Shown in pieces: positions 55,731-64,000 of a DNA stretch of 64,000 nt. The notes beneath the pieces were generated by a model. The model was not told the DNA's origin and did no database searches. It was given only the letters and a program-made list of their open reading frames with translations. Source of the DNA: a virus; IMG/VR virus record IMGVR_UViG_3300027974_001778, positions 1 to 64,000 of that record; one strand, written 5' to 3'. Position numbers and translations under genes: made by a program. Numbering within the stretch: position 1 is the first letter of the stretch; the number at the start of each line of letters is the position of its first letter.

Positions 55731-56402
55731 ATGATAGATAATATAAAAGAAGCATTAAAAAACTATTTTGAAGACGAAAGTTTAATTAACCCAGAAGGAA
55801 CTCCTAGTTCTGAAACAGGGTATCCTGAAAGAGACGTTAATTGGATGAAAGAAAATTTAATTCCAAAAATTGAAAATTTAATTGATAAAAATATCAATAA
55901 AAATTGTTTGGATGTTGGTTGTGCTCAAGGGTATTTTACCAGAGTTTTAAGTGAAACTTTTGAAAAAACTTATGGAATTGATTTATCCAATAATAGAATC
56001 AATTACGCTAAACAATATGAAAAAGAAAATTTAAAATTTGTCCAATCCGATTTAACGGAAAGTTTTGCAGATAAGTTTCCAGTTAAATTTGATTTCATGT
56101 TTACCAATGCAGTTCTTCCTCACATTCCTTTAGAATTTAAATCAGATGTTTTTAAAAATTTAGCTGAGGTTGCAAATACAGGTTGTATTTTTGTTATGTA
56201 TGATGGGATGTTAAATGACGATGGTACTCATAAACACGATAAAAATAAACAAGCAAATTTTGAAAATTGGCATAGTAAAGAAATAATTAGAGTTGTTTTT
56301 ATAAGTGAAAAATGGATTCGTGAAAACGCAACAGATTGGGAAATTGTTCAAATTAATAACATTGGTCTTGGTACAGAAGAAATAATATTAAAAAGAAAGT
56401 AA
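55731..56402 (+). CDS. SAM-dependent methyltransferase
   Basis: A class I methyltransferase of 223 residues. Motif I is CLDVGCAQGYFTRVL (59-73), motif II YGIDLSNNRINYAK, motif III LKFVQSDLTESF and the post-I region FDFMFTNAVLPHIP. Probably methylates a sugar or nucleotide-sugar given the operon, but small-molecule and DNA targets are not excluded. The N-terminal 55 residues are helical. The next gene starts with GTG 4 nt later. Confidence 0.8.
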   Translation: MIDNIKEALKNYFEDESLINPEGTPSSETGYPERDVNWMKENLIPKIENLIDKNINKNCLDVGCAQGYFTRVLSETFEKTYGIDLSNNRINYAKQYEKENLKFVQSDLTESFADKFPVKFDFMFTNAVLPHIPLEFKSDVFKNLAEVANTGCIFVMYDGMLNDDGTHKHDKNKQANFENWHSKEIIRVVFISEKWIRENATDWEIVQINNIGLGTEEIILKRK

Positions 56403-56406
56403 TATT

Positions 56407-57237
56407 GTGAAAAAATCAGTAATACTAACTTCAAGAAACGATAACTATGGTGGAAACTTACACAAAAGAACTACTATGGCGTTATTATCTTTAATTGAAA
56501 ATCATGATGAAGTTATCTTTGTAGATTGGAAAACTAAGAATGGAGAAGGAGTTATTTCTAACATTAAACATAATTTACCTCAAACAGGAAAATTAAAATA
56601 TATTCAAGTTCCTAAAGAATTTTTAAAAGAAAAATACCCTCACATTGCCGACTACACAATTATTGAATCTATTGGTAGAAATATAGGGTTAAGGAGAGCG
56701 TCTAACGATTATATTATTTCAACTAACATCGATATTGTTACAACTCCACTTGACGATTCTATATTAAAAGAAGACGTATTTTATACAGTACCAAGAAGAG
56801 ATGTTGACGAGTCTTTTCATCTATCATTTAATGACTACGAAAGTTTATATAAATCTTTGTGGAATAATCGTGATGGTTACAGAACTAAAGAAAGATTTGA
56901 AACTGATAACGACAAATGGTCATTAATTAATTGTTGTGGTGATTATCAAATTGGGCACAAAAACATTTGGAACCAAATGAAAGGATTTGAAGAATCTGTT
57001 TTATTTGGTTGTGGTATTGATACAAATGTTATGAAGAAAGCCTCTTTCTATTCTAACATCCAAGTGTTAGACCATTATATATTTCATTTAAATCATGGTA
57101 AGAGTGGAGATAGAGATGAAGACGAATCAGTACCTCCAATGTCTGACCAAAATGAAATTATTAAAGATTTTACAAATACATCTAACCCTGATGATTGGGG
57201 TATGTATAATGAAAATTTGCCAATTGAATTAATATGA
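56407..57237 (+). CDS. GT-A fold glycosyltransferase-like protein (GTG start)
   Basis: A 276-residue protein starting at GTG 56407 (KKSVILTSRNDNYGGNLHKR). It has a GT-A-like core: EVIFVDWKTKNGEGVI, IIESIGRNIGLRRASNDYII and the DxD-like STNIDIVTTPLDD, with a C-terminal region LINCCGDYQIGHKNIWNQMK and FGCGIDTNVMKKA. The GRNIGLRRA-x-NDYI block followed by the acidic site resembles the related genes at 60629 in layout. Ends with a 4-nt overlap into the acyltransferase gene. Confidence 0.7.
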   Translation: MKKSVILTSRNDNYGGNLHKRTTMALLSLIENHDEVIFVDWKTKNGEGVISNIKHNLPQTGKLKYIQVPKEFLKEKYPHIADYTIIESIGRNIGLRRASNDYIISTNIDIVTTPLDDSILKEDVFYTVPRRDVDESFHLSFNDYESLYKSLWNNRDGYRTKERFETDNDKWSLINCCGDYQIGHKNIWNQMKGFEESVLFGCGIDTNVMKKASFYSNIQVLDHYIFHLNHGKSGDRDEDESVPPMSDQNEIIKDFTNTSNPDDWGMYNENLPIELI

Positions 57238-57872
57238 GTGAACCAAAATCAATCCTAATTGTCGGAGGCTCAGCAGGAGCTAAGATAGCGACAAACATTT
57301 TTAAAATGACTCACCCTCATCACGTACTTTATTATGTAGAATGTTTTGCGGATGAAATACAAATTAATAGATTATACTCCACAGTTGAAAAATCTTTAGA
57401 ACATCTTAAGTCACCTAACATTGATTATTTTATTGCAACAGGTGACAATATTTTAAGAAAAAAACATTATGAATTAATTAAAGAACATACCAAAAAAGAA
57501 CCAATAAATTGTATCCACCCGACCGCAGTTGTTGAATCTAAAAGACTTGGTCATGGTAATTTAATTTGCCCAAACGCTGTAGTACATGTAGATTCCTTTA
57601 TTGGTAATTGTACAATAATTAACACTGGGTCAATAGTTGAACATGATTGTTTAATTGGAGACTTCTCTCAAATATCACCTAACGCAACTTTATGTGGTTA
57701 TGTTGAAGTTGGTGAAAATTGTTTTATAAGTGCTGCGAGCACACTAATACCTAAAGTTAAAGTTGGTGACAATTCAATTGTTGCTGCGGGTTCTGTTGTT
57801 ATTGACGACGTTCCACCAAATGTTATGGTTGCAGGAATACCATCAAAAGTTAAAAAAGTTTATAAGTTATGA
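57234..57872 (+). CDS. PglD-like sugar O/N-acyltransferase
   Basis: 212 residues: an N-terminal Rossmann-like PglD domain (SILIVGGSAGAKIATNIF) and a left-handed beta-helix of hexapeptide repeats from about residue 95 (LGHGNLICPNAVVHVDSFIG, NCTIINTGSIVEHDCLIGDF). The His in VEHDC is the catalytic base of this family. Such enzymes acetylate the amino group of UDP-4-amino-sugars made by DegT aminotransferases, and a DegT-type gene follows immediately with a 4-nt overlap, so the two probably act in sequence. Confidence 0.85.
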   Translation: MSEPKSILIVGGSAGAKIATNIFKMTHPHHVLYYVECFADEIQINRLYSTVEKSLEHLKSPNIDYFIATGDNILRKKHYELIKEHTKKEPINCIHPTAVVESKRLGHGNLICPNAVVHVDSFIGNCTIINTGSIVEHDCLIGDFSQISPNATLCGYVEVGENCFISAASTLIPKVKVGDNSIVAAGSVVIDDVPPNVMVAGIPSKVKKVYKL

Positions 57873-59032
57873 AAAAATTAAACATTCCAATTTTTAGATT
57901 GAAATTTGATTTTAAATCTAAGTTTAAGTTTTTAAAGGGTTCATGGGATATCTTGTCTTCTGATAGACCATTAGGAGAATCAAAATATGTAAAGGAGTTT
58001 GAAGATAAATTTGCTGAAATGAGTGACGCAAAATATGCATTAGCATGTTCAAATGGCACAACAGCAATTGAGTTAGCATTAAAGTCTCTTGATGTGAAAG
58101 GTAAAAAAGTTTTAATGCCGTCAAACACATTTTTTGCAACAAGTGTTGCAATCACAAATGCTGGAGGTATTATTGAATTATTAGATATGGAGCCAGAATC
58201 GTTTTCAATATCATTAAAAGATTTGATAACTAAGATTACACCTGAAGTTGGAGCTGTAGTCATTGTTCACATTGGTGGTATTATTTCACACGACATTTCT
58301 AAAATTGTTGATGTGTGTAAAAAAAATAATGTCCCATTGGTCGAAGACGCCGCTCACGCTCATTTTTCATTAAAAGGAACTTACAGGGCTGGTGTTATTG
58401 GTGATGTAGGAACTTTTTCATTCTTCCCAACTAAAGTTATGACAACAGGTGAAGGTGGGATGATTACAACAAATAACAAAGAACTTTATGAAAAAATGAA
58501 ATCATTAAAGAACTTTGGGAGACACATTTATGATAGCGGGATTATTGTTAACTCTGAAGGAAACAACTTTAAGATTAACGAATTCACTGGATTGTTAGGT
58601 AGTATTGAATGTGATAGAGTTTACTCAAGGATTGAAAAAAGAACTGACCTCTTAGAAAGATATCGAAAAAACTTATCCAAAACCAAATACAAAGTTATTA
58701 AACAAAAAGGGAATGGTACATGTGCAAACTACAAAGCCATTGTAATCACTCCTATGGACGGAGCGTGGTTAAAAAAATATTGTAAAGAAAAAGGTATCTC
58801 GTTGACAGGTGAAGTCTATAGAATACCTGTTCATGAACAACCTTTATATAAAGAACAATTTTCCTCTGTAAATTTACCAAATACTGATTATTATTCTAAA
58901 CATCACGTATGCCCTCCTCTATACCCTGAATTATCAATAAAAGAGGTCGATTACATCTGTGATGTTTTAAAACAAGCTTTAATCGATTATGAAGAACAGA
59001 GTAGCAAAACTAACTCAGATAAGAAAGATTGA
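57869..59032 (+). CDS. DegT/DnrJ/EryC1/StrS-type sugar aminotransferase
   Basis: A PLP-dependent aminotransferase of 387 residues that transfers an amino group to a keto-sugar nucleotide. Blocks include YALACSNGTTAIELALKSL, VLMPSNTFFATSVAITNAGG, VEDAAHAHFSLKGTYRAGVI and FSFFPTKVMTTGEGGMITTN, where the Lys (about 188) forms the PLP Schiff base. The C-terminal domain has FKINEFTGLLGSIECDR. The product would be the substrate for the PglD-like acetyltransferase. The following dehydrogenase gene starts inside its last 44 nt. Confidence 0.9.
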   Translation: MKKLNIPIFRLKFDFKSKFKFLKGSWDILSSDRPLGESKYVKEFEDKFAEMSDAKYALACSNGTTAIELALKSLDVKGKKVLMPSNTFFATSVAITNAGGIIELLDMEPESFSISLKDLITKITPEVGAVVIVHIGGIISHDISKIVDVCKKNNVPLVEDAAHAHFSLKGTYRAGVIGDVGTFSFFPTKVMTTGEGGMITTNNKELYEKMKSLKNFGRHIYDSGIIVNSEGNNFKINEFTGLLGSIECDRVYSRIEKRTDLLERYRKNLSKTKYKVIKQKGNGTCANYKAIVITPMDGAWLKKYCKEKGISLTGEVYRIPVHEQPLYKEQFSSVNLPNTDYYSKHHVCPPLYPELSIKEVDYICDVLKQALIDYEEQSSKTNSDKKD

Positions 59033-60017
59033 TATTTTTGAGGAAGAAATTCCAAAATTAAAAGAAGGTCAATTACTTGTCTCAATGAAATCTGTTGGAA
59101 TATGTGGTTCCGACATGCATTACTTTAAAGAAGGAGGACTAGGTTCCTTCAAAAATCCTCTACCAATGTACATGGGTCACGAGCCTTCAGGGGTTATAGT
59201 TGACTCTAACGGGTCTAAATTATTCAAAGATGGTGATAGAGTCGCAGTTGAACCTGGGATGCCGTGTGTCACCTCTTATTGGTCTTTAAAGGGTAAACAT
59301 AACTTATGTGATAAAGGAACTTTTATGGGAGCTAATGCACAAGGTGCGTTTGCCGACTATGTTATAGTTGAAGAATTACAATTAGTTAAAATTCCAGATT
59401 CAATGTCCTTTAACTTGGCAAGTTTACTTGAACCTCTTGGGGTTTGTCTACACACTGCAAATTTACTCGAACCAAAATTTACTGAATCAGCAACTATATT
59501 TGGAGCGGGTCCTATTGGTTTGTGTATGTTTTCTATATTAAAGAAGGCTGGTGTTAAAGATATTTTTATGATAGACAAATTACCATATAGAGTTAAGTTT
59601 GCAAAAGACTTCGGAGCAACAGAATCATTCTTACTTGCCGATGACTACACAAAAAAAATCAAAGAATTAACAGGAGGTATGGGAACTACAATGTCTATTG
59701 ACACAGGAGGTACAACAGAATCTATTGATGGATGTATTAATGTTGCGGCGGTTAATGGTAAAGTTGCATTAATTGGAATCCCTGAATCAGATTTTGTAAC
59801 ATACAATCCTCATAGAATGAGGACTAAAGAACTGACAATTAAAAATGTTAGAAGGTCAAATCAAACTTTGGAAGACTGTGTTAAAAACTATACAGGAGAC
59901 AATGAGATTGAAAAAATTATTTCACATGAATTTGAATTTAACGACATTCAAAAAGCGTTTGATACCGTTGCTGATTATAAAGACCAAATCTTAAAATGCA
60001 TAATAAAAAATAACTAA
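58989..60017 (+). CDS. Zinc-type medium-chain dehydrogenase lacking the structural zinc cysteines
   Basis: A 342-residue MDR enzyme. Catalytic zinc ligands are in SVGICGSDMHYF and YMGHEPSGVI; the NAD(P) loop is IFGAGPIGLCMFSI; the C-terminal VNGKVALIGIPESDF is typical. The usual four-Cys structural zinc lobe is reduced to PGMPCVTSYWSLKGKHNLCD with only two Cys. The start overlaps the upstream gene by 44 nt but is supported by the normal MDR N-terminal strand (TQIRKIDIFEEEIPKLKEGQ). Probably oxidises or reduces a sugar or polyol in the pathway; the threonine/sorbitol dehydrogenase branch is closest by look. Confidence 0.85.
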   Translation: MKNRVAKLTQIRKIDIFEEEIPKLKEGQLLVSMKSVGICGSDMHYFKEGGLGSFKNPLPMYMGHEPSGVIVDSNGSKLFKDGDRVAVEPGMPCVTSYWSLKGKHNLCDKGTFMGANAQGAFADYVIVEELQLVKIPDSMSFNLASLLEPLGVCLHTANLLEPKFTESATIFGAGPIGLCMFSILKKAGVKDIFMIDKLPYRVKFAKDFGATESFLLADDYTKKIKELTGGMGTTMSIDTGGTTESIDGCINVAAVNGKVALIGIPESDFVTYNPHRMRTKELTIKNVRRSNQTLEDCVKNYTGDNEIEKIISHEFEFNDIQKAFDTVADYKDQILKCIIKNN

Positions 60018-60018
60018 T

Positions 60019-60627
60019 ATGAAATTAAATTTAGATTATACAGGTGATAGTAGATGGGAACAAATGTCTGACATACATAAGACATCGTTACCAATACCTA
60101 ACTTATTTGTTAGTTTACTTTACCAGTACCAAGACAAAATCCCAAACTTAAACGAAATAAACTTCGCAATTGAAACTGGAACTCACGACGCAAGAACTTC
60201 AATATTCTTGGCTGAACATTTTGATGTTGCATTTACAGTAGAATTATTTCCTGACCGTAATCCTTATGATGGAAGAAGTTATAGAGAAACATATCAAAAA
60301 CTTTCTGAACAATACGGTAACCTTACTTTCTTAGAAGGTAATTCAGGCGATGTATTAAAATCTGTATTAGAAGAATTACCTGATGAAAGATTCTTTATCT
60401 TATTGGACGCTCACAGTATGCTAGATGGTCCATTAAAAGAAGAATTAGGGGCTATTAAATCGGCAAGTAACCGTAATGACCATGTAATGTTAATTGACGA
60501 CTGTAGAGACTTAGGACAAGGTAATTTCCCAACACTACAAGAATTTAAAGATGCGTTATATAACATTAACCCTGATTATACAATCATAAACACAATGGAA
60601 GGTAACCACGTTTACTTAATATATTAA
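60019..60627 (+). CDS. Methyltransferase-fold protein
   Basis: 202 residues with a class I methyltransferase-like fold: INFAIETGTHDARTSIFLAE in the motif I position (a less glycine-rich loop than usual), VAFTVELFPDRNPYDGRSYR, LTFLEGNSGDVLKSVLEELP and the strand FFILLDAHSML, then VMLIDDCRDLG. This layout occurs in Methyltransf_24-like and related phage proteins in sugar clusters. Activity is uncertain because the SAM loop is atypical. It starts 1 nt after the dehydrogenase stop. Confidence 0.65.
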   Translation: MKLNLDYTGDSRWEQMSDIHKTSLPIPNLFVSLLYQYQDKIPNLNEINFAIETGTHDARTSIFLAEHFDVAFTVELFPDRNPYDGRSYRETYQKLSEQYGNLTFLEGNSGDVLKSVLEELPDERFFILLDAHSMLDGPLKEELGAIKSASNRNDHVMLIDDCRDLGQGNFPTLQEFKDALYNINPDYTIINTMEGNHVYLIY

Positions 60628-60628
60628 T

Positions 60629-61564
60629 ATGAAAAAATATATAATAACAACAACAATTAATGAGCCAACAGAGGCAACCATTAAGTTTTGTGAAATTGCA
60701 GATAAAAAAGATTTTACATTTGTAATTGTTGGAGATACAAAACTCCCACATGAATCATATGAAAAACTTGTTAAGAACTACCTTAATGTAGTTTATCTAA
60801 CACCAGTTAAACAAGAACATTTATATCCTGAATTATCTGAGATTATTGGTTGGAAAACAATTCAAAGAAGAAATATCGGATTAGTTTACGCATATCAAAG
60901 TGGAGCAGAAATTATTGCAACAGTTGATGATGATAATATACCATATGAATTCTGGGGTGACAACATATTACTGGGTCAAGAAATTGAGGTAGATGAATAT
61001 GAAAACTTGTCATGTCCTTACTTCGACGCAATTTCAACCACAGAACATAATGACTTGTGGCATAGAGGATTTCCAATCGAATATCTACAAGTAAAAAATA
61101 ACATTGAATACAAAGGGAAAACAAAAATTACCCCGATGGTTCAAGCAGAATTTTGGGACGGTGACCCAGATATTGACGCAATTTGTCGATTAAGTAAAAA
61201 ACCAATCGTAAAATTTAATTCATTTGAACCATTCACAACAAAACAACTTACACCATTTAACTCACAAAATACATTCATACATAGAGATGTCCTTAAACAT
61301 TACTCTGTCTTTCCTTATGCAGGTAGAATGGATGACATTTGGGGGTCCTATGTCTTACAACATCATTTTCCAAACTCTGTCATATTTGCAAAAGCGTCAG
61401 TCTATCAGGCGAGAAACCCGCAAGACCTTGTCAAAAATTTAGAGAACGAAGTGATTGGTTACAGAGGAACACTTAACCTTTTAGATAATCTAAAAGACTA
61501 TAGGGATTTACTTCCCACTAAAACTGTCGAATATTTCGATATATACCAAAAGTATTTTAACTAA
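60629..61564 (+). CDS. GT-A protein related to STELLO / reversibly glycosylated proteins
   Basis: 311 residues starting KYIITTTINEPTEATIKFCE with FTFVIVGDTKLPHESYEKLV, the IGWKTIQRRNIGLVYAYQSG block and the acidic site IIATVDDDNIPYEFW. A VDDDN site after an R-R-N-I-G-x3-A helix is characteristic of STELLO and UDP-arabinopyranose mutase-like (GT75) proteins. FNSQNTFIHRDVLKHYSVFP and YAGRMDDIWGSYVLQHHF form the acceptor half. It could be a glycosyltransferase or a nucleotide-sugar mutase. One base is shared with the epimerase gene. Confidence 0.65.
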   Translation: MKKYIITTTINEPTEATIKFCEIADKKDFTFVIVGDTKLPHESYEKLVKNYLNVVYLTPVKQEHLYPELSEIIGWKTIQRRNIGLVYAYQSGAEIIATVDDDNIPYEFWGDNILLGQEIEVDEYENLSCPYFDAISTTEHNDLWHRGFPIEYLQVKNNIEYKGKTKITPMVQAEFWDGDPDIDAICRLSKKPIVKFNSFEPFTTKQLTPFNSQNTFIHRDVLKHYSVFPYAGRMDDIWGSYVLQHHFPNSVIFAKASVYQARNPQDLVKNLENEVIGYRGTLNLLDNLKDYRDLLPTKTVEYFDIYQKYFN

Positions 61565-62658
61565 TGAAAAAAATAGTAGTATTAGGAGGCGGAGGGTTCA
61601 TAGGTGGACATCTTGCCAAAAGATTAAAAGAAGAAGGAAATCACGTACGAGTATGTGATATTAAAAAACACGAATACTTCTTTCAAGACGAGTTCTGTCA
61701 TGAATTTATATTAGGGGACTTAACAGACCCTAAAGTTGTTGAGCTTGTTATTGAAGAAGGAGTCGATGAAGTTTATCAACTTGCTGCCGACATGGGAGGA
61801 GCATTATACATCTTTACAGGTGAGAATGACGCTAATGTTATGTATAACTCAGCAACAATTAACCTAAATGTTGCACACGAATGTGTTAAGAAAAAAGTTA
61901 AAAAAGTATTCTATTCATCATCAGCATGTATGTATCCTGAACACAATCAGTTGGACCCATTAAATCCAAACTGTGAAGAATCTTCAGCATACCCTGCAAA
62001 TCCTGATTCAGAATATGGATGGGAAAAATTATTCTCCGAAAGATTATATTTGGCTTTCCATAGAAACTATGGTTTAGATGTTAGAGTTGCAAGATTCCAT
62101 AACATCTTTGGGCCACAAGGTACATGGACAGGTGGTAGAGAAAAATCACCAGCAGCAATGTGTAGAAAAGTTGTGGAGGCTAAAGACGGAGATGTAGTCG
62201 AAGTTTGGGGTAATGGAATGCAAACTCGTTCATTCTTATACGTAGATGAATGTGTTGAGGCAGTATTAAGATTAATGGAAAGTGACTTTACAGGTCCTGT
62301 TAATATTGGTAGTGAAGAAATGGTTACAATTAATCAACTTGCAGGAATGGCAATAGCAATATCGGATAAAAATATTGAAATCAAAAATATTGATGGTCAA
62401 GAATTTATTGACAAGTACGGATTTAAATGTCCTTTAGGTGTTAAGGGAAGAAATTCTGACAATAAACTTTATAGAGAAAAAGTTGGTTGGGAAGTTAGTG
62501 AACCCTTATCTATTGGTTTGAAAAAAACTTACCAATGGATTAAGTCACAAGTTGACAAAAAAGAAATTGAAACTCCATGGATTTATGAAAGTCCTGACGG
62601 TGGAAAAACAGTCTATAGACGAGAACCTCAAAGTTCCGATAGACATAAAATCAAATAA
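61564..62658 (+). CDS. GDP-mannose 3,5-epimerase-like enzyme
   Basis: A short-chain dehydrogenase-type epimerase of 364 residues. The NAD loop is VVLGGGGFIGGHLAKRL; YQLAADMGGALYIF and VFYSSSACMYPEHNQL, with the catalytic YGWEKLFSERL (Tyr-x3-Lys near 150) and RFHNIFGPQGTWTGGREKSP, are the hallmarks of GDP-mannose 3,5-epimerase, which converts GDP-D-mannose to GDP-L-galactose (and GDP-L-gulose). Its product would be a fitting donor for the GT10/GT11-type transferases upstream. It lies 6 nt before phoH. Confidence 0.85.
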   Translation: MKKIVVLGGGGFIGGHLAKRLKEEGNHVRVCDIKKHEYFFQDEFCHEFILGDLTDPKVVELVIEEGVDEVYQLAADMGGALYIFTGENDANVMYNSATINLNVAHECVKKKVKKVFYSSSACMYPEHNQLDPLNPNCEESSAYPANPDSEYGWEKLFSERLYLAFHRNYGLDVRVARFHNIFGPQGTWTGGREKSPAAMCRKVVEAKDGDVVEVWGNGMQTRSFLYVDECVEAVLRLMESDFTGPVNIGSEEMVTINQLAGMAIAISDKNIEIKNIDGQEFIDKYGFKCPLGVKGRNSDNKLYREKVGWEVSEPLSIGLKKTYQWIKSQVDKKEIETPWIYESPDGGKTVYRREPQSSDRHKIK

Positions 62659-62664
62659 CATATA

Positions 62665-63405
62665 ATGGCAAGAGGCACCAAAAGAACTCCATCAACAACA
62701 CCAACAACAACAAGTGAAGTTATGGTAACAAGAACGAAAAAAGAATTAATTTGTTCAATTGTTAAAAGAAAGACTAAAGAAAAATTTTTATCTGAAAGTC
62801 AAAAAGAGTATTACAATAAACTAGAAACAAACCAAATTACAATATGTTCGGGGCCTGCTGGAGTTGGTAAGAGTTACATCGCAATGAAGGCGGCTGTAGA
62901 CTTATTAGTTGACCCAAAAACTCCTTATGAAAAAATTATTATTGTAAGACCCGCAGTTGAGGCAGAAGAAAAATTAGGGAGTTTACCAGGAGGTGTTGAA
63001 GAAAAATTAGACCCTTACATATTCCCATCTTATTATTTATTAAATAAAATTATTGGTAAAGAATCAAGAGAAAAATTAAAAGATGTTGAAGCGATTGAAG
63101 TTTTTGCATTAGCTTATATGAGAGGGATGAATATTGATAATTCAATATTAATTTTTGAAGAAGCTCAAAATTCAACTCCAAGTCAAATGAAACTTTTGTT
63201 AACAAGAATTGGATTTAATTCTAAATTTTTTATTTCAGGTGACTTAGAACAATTTGATAGACATAAAGATAAAACTCAAACTGGATTATGGGACGCTCTT
63301 CAAAAATTTCAAGGTATGAATGATATTGGAGTATTTGAATTTAGTTCTGATGATATTGTAAGAAATCCATTGATTACAAAAATATTAAAAAGATACGAAG
63401 AATGA
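62665..63405 (+). CDS. phoH: PhoH-like ATPase
   Basis: A P-loop ATPase of 246 residues common in phages. Walker A is ICSGPAGVGKSYIAMKA (GxxGxGKS at 63-70), the family block KIIIVRPAVEAEEKLGSLPG, Walker B SILIFEEAQNSTPSQMKLLL and the sensor FFISGDLEQFD. The Lys/Thr-rich first 30 residues are disordered. PhoH proteins are thought to be RNA-linked ATPases or helicases; the phage role is unsettled. The next gene overlaps by 4 nt. Confidence 0.9.
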   Translation: MARGTKRTPSTTPTTTSEVMVTRTKKELICSIVKRKTKEKFLSESQKEYYNKLETNQITICSGPAGVGKSYIAMKAAVDLLVDPKTPYEKIIIVRPAVEAEEKLGSLPGGVEEKLDPYIFPSYYLLNKIIGKESREKLKDVEAIEVFALAYMRGMNIDNSILIFEEAQNSTPSQMKLLLTRIGFNSKFFISGDLEQFDRHKDKTQTGLWDALQKFQGMNDIGVFEFSSDDIVRNPLITKILKRYEE

Positions 63406-63992
63406 GAATAGGAATAGAATTAAACGGAGTTCTTCGAGATACGCTCAGAAAAATTCAACAAGAATATGAGAAATGGTATATTGAAAATTCTTTTAATGAA
63501 GATGAAGAATTTAAATATGAAGTTATAACAAAATTAACAAGTTTAGAAATATCCAAACATCTTAAATTTAAAAATGAAGATGAGTTATATGATTTTTTAT
63601 ATAAAGAACATACGATGGAAATTTTTGGACATGCTGGTTCTGTAGAAACTTCAGGAATGATGGACTTTAATGATTTTTATTTAGATGTTAGGGATAACCA
63701 CGATATTACAATAGTTTCTGATGAAATTGGTAAATCAAAACCAGCGTCATTATTCTTTATTTCTAAATTTGGGTGTTTAGTAGAATCTATTAAGTTCTAT
63801 AGTGAAAGTACAATTAATTCACTTTGGGAGTCTATAGACATTTTACTTACCGCAAATCCTAAACTATTATTAAATCATCCTGAAAATAAAACAGTTATTA
63901 AGTATAATACCGCTTATAATTCAGATATAAAAACCGAGTATGAGATTTCAACAATCAAAGAACTCAAATCAAAAATAGACGAAATAGTATGA
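63402..63992 (+). CDS. HAD-like protein with degenerate nucleophile motif
   Basis: Starts RIGIELNGVLRDTLRKIQQE. In active HAD enzymes the first strand ends DxD; here the two positions are E6 and N8, so normal phosphoaspartate chemistry is unlikely unless another acid substitutes. A later DITIVSDEIGKSKPASLFFI strand (motif II/III-like with S and K) keeps the fold. The region 40-85 could be a helical cap. 196 residues. A further gene appears to begin in an ATGA overlap at 63989. Confidence 0.6.
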   Translation: MRIGIELNGVLRDTLRKIQQEYEKWYIENSFNEDEEFKYEVITKLTSLEISKHLKFKNEDELYDFLYKEHTMEIFGHAGSVETSGMMDFNDFYLDVRDNHDITIVSDEIGKSKPASLFFISKFGCLVESIKFYSESTINSLWESIDILLTANPKLLLNHPENKTVIKYNTAYNSDIKTEYEISTIKELKSKIDEIV

Positions 63993-64000
63993 TAAATGTA
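63989..64000 (+). CDS. Start of the next operon gene, cut by the window edge
   Basis: ATG at 63989 overlaps the preceding stop as ATGA, the junction used repeatedly in this operon, and is followed by three sense codons before the sequence ends (MINV). Nothing can be said about the product. Confidence 0.4.

Noticed and set aside
1-64000. tRNA genes, integrase, attachment sites and insertion sequences
   Set aside because: None seen by reading; no cloverleaf-like stretch in the short gaps and no recombinase or transposase motifs, consistent with a lytic phage. A tRNA or IS search program would settle it.

Overview
This window looks like part of the genome of a large, AT-rich, T4-like contractile-tailed phage (myovirus). 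It carries recognisable relatives of T4 tail sheath (gp18), tail tube (gp19), a gp26-type hub/chaperone protein, tape measure, gp53-like wedge protein, gp32 single-strand binding protein and gp43 DNA polymerase, but many virion proteins are much larger than in T4. Shine-Dalgarno sequences are essentially absent upstream of start codons, and intergenic gaps are short. Missing Shine-Dalgarno sites and low G+C fit a Bacteroidota host, but two early-type promoters have sigma70-like TTGACA/TATAAT boxes, which does not fit Bacteroidota, so the host stays open.

Layout. 1-24613 is almost entirely minus strand: neck proteins, sheath, a HAD-fold enzyme, tail tube, gp26-like protein with a hidden +1-frame partner ORF, tape measure, a 1686-residue baseplate protein with an OmpA-like insert, a LysM-type gp53-like protein, a 2593-residue hub protein with an IPT/TIG domain, two small unknown proteins, then gp32 from its own promoter. 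A 55-codon ribbon-helix-helix gene lies on the opposite strand next to the sheath gene. 24669-29483 (plus) holds an SNF2-type helicase, a manganese-type superoxide dismutase fused to a nuclease-like domain, a neck protein and a small protein; the DNA polymerase converges on it from the minus strand. 32354-43384 (minus) holds four glycosyltransferases and five low-complexity fibre/adhesin proteins built from Thr-Pro linkers, Gly-X-Y repeats and small beta domains. 43437-46135 (plus) is a block of small unknown proteins, one with a WYL-like domain. 46190-63992 (plus) is a tightly packed, probably single operon of about eighteen genes: glycosyltransferases of several families, nucleotide-sugar enzymes (UDP-sugar dehydrogenase, GDP-mannose 3,5-epimerase), a DegT aminotransferase, a PglD-like acyltransferase, methyltransferases, NadE, dUTPase, an exonuclease and PhoH.

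Regulation. A coding-strand motif TATTTATN sits 3-62 nt (usually 3-35) upstream of sixteen genes or operons on both strands, always in the same orientation relative to the gene. It is the exact reverse complement of the T4 late box TATAAATA. Replication genes instead have sigma70-like boxes. Four good intrinsic terminators separate tail operons and fibre genes.

Main points for follow-up: the reversed late-promoter motif; the hidden 59-codon tail-chaperone ORF reachable by +1 frameshifting at TTTTTTC; the SOD-nuclease fusion under a late-type promoter; and mucin-like virion proteins beside a phage-encoded protein-glycosylation toolkit.
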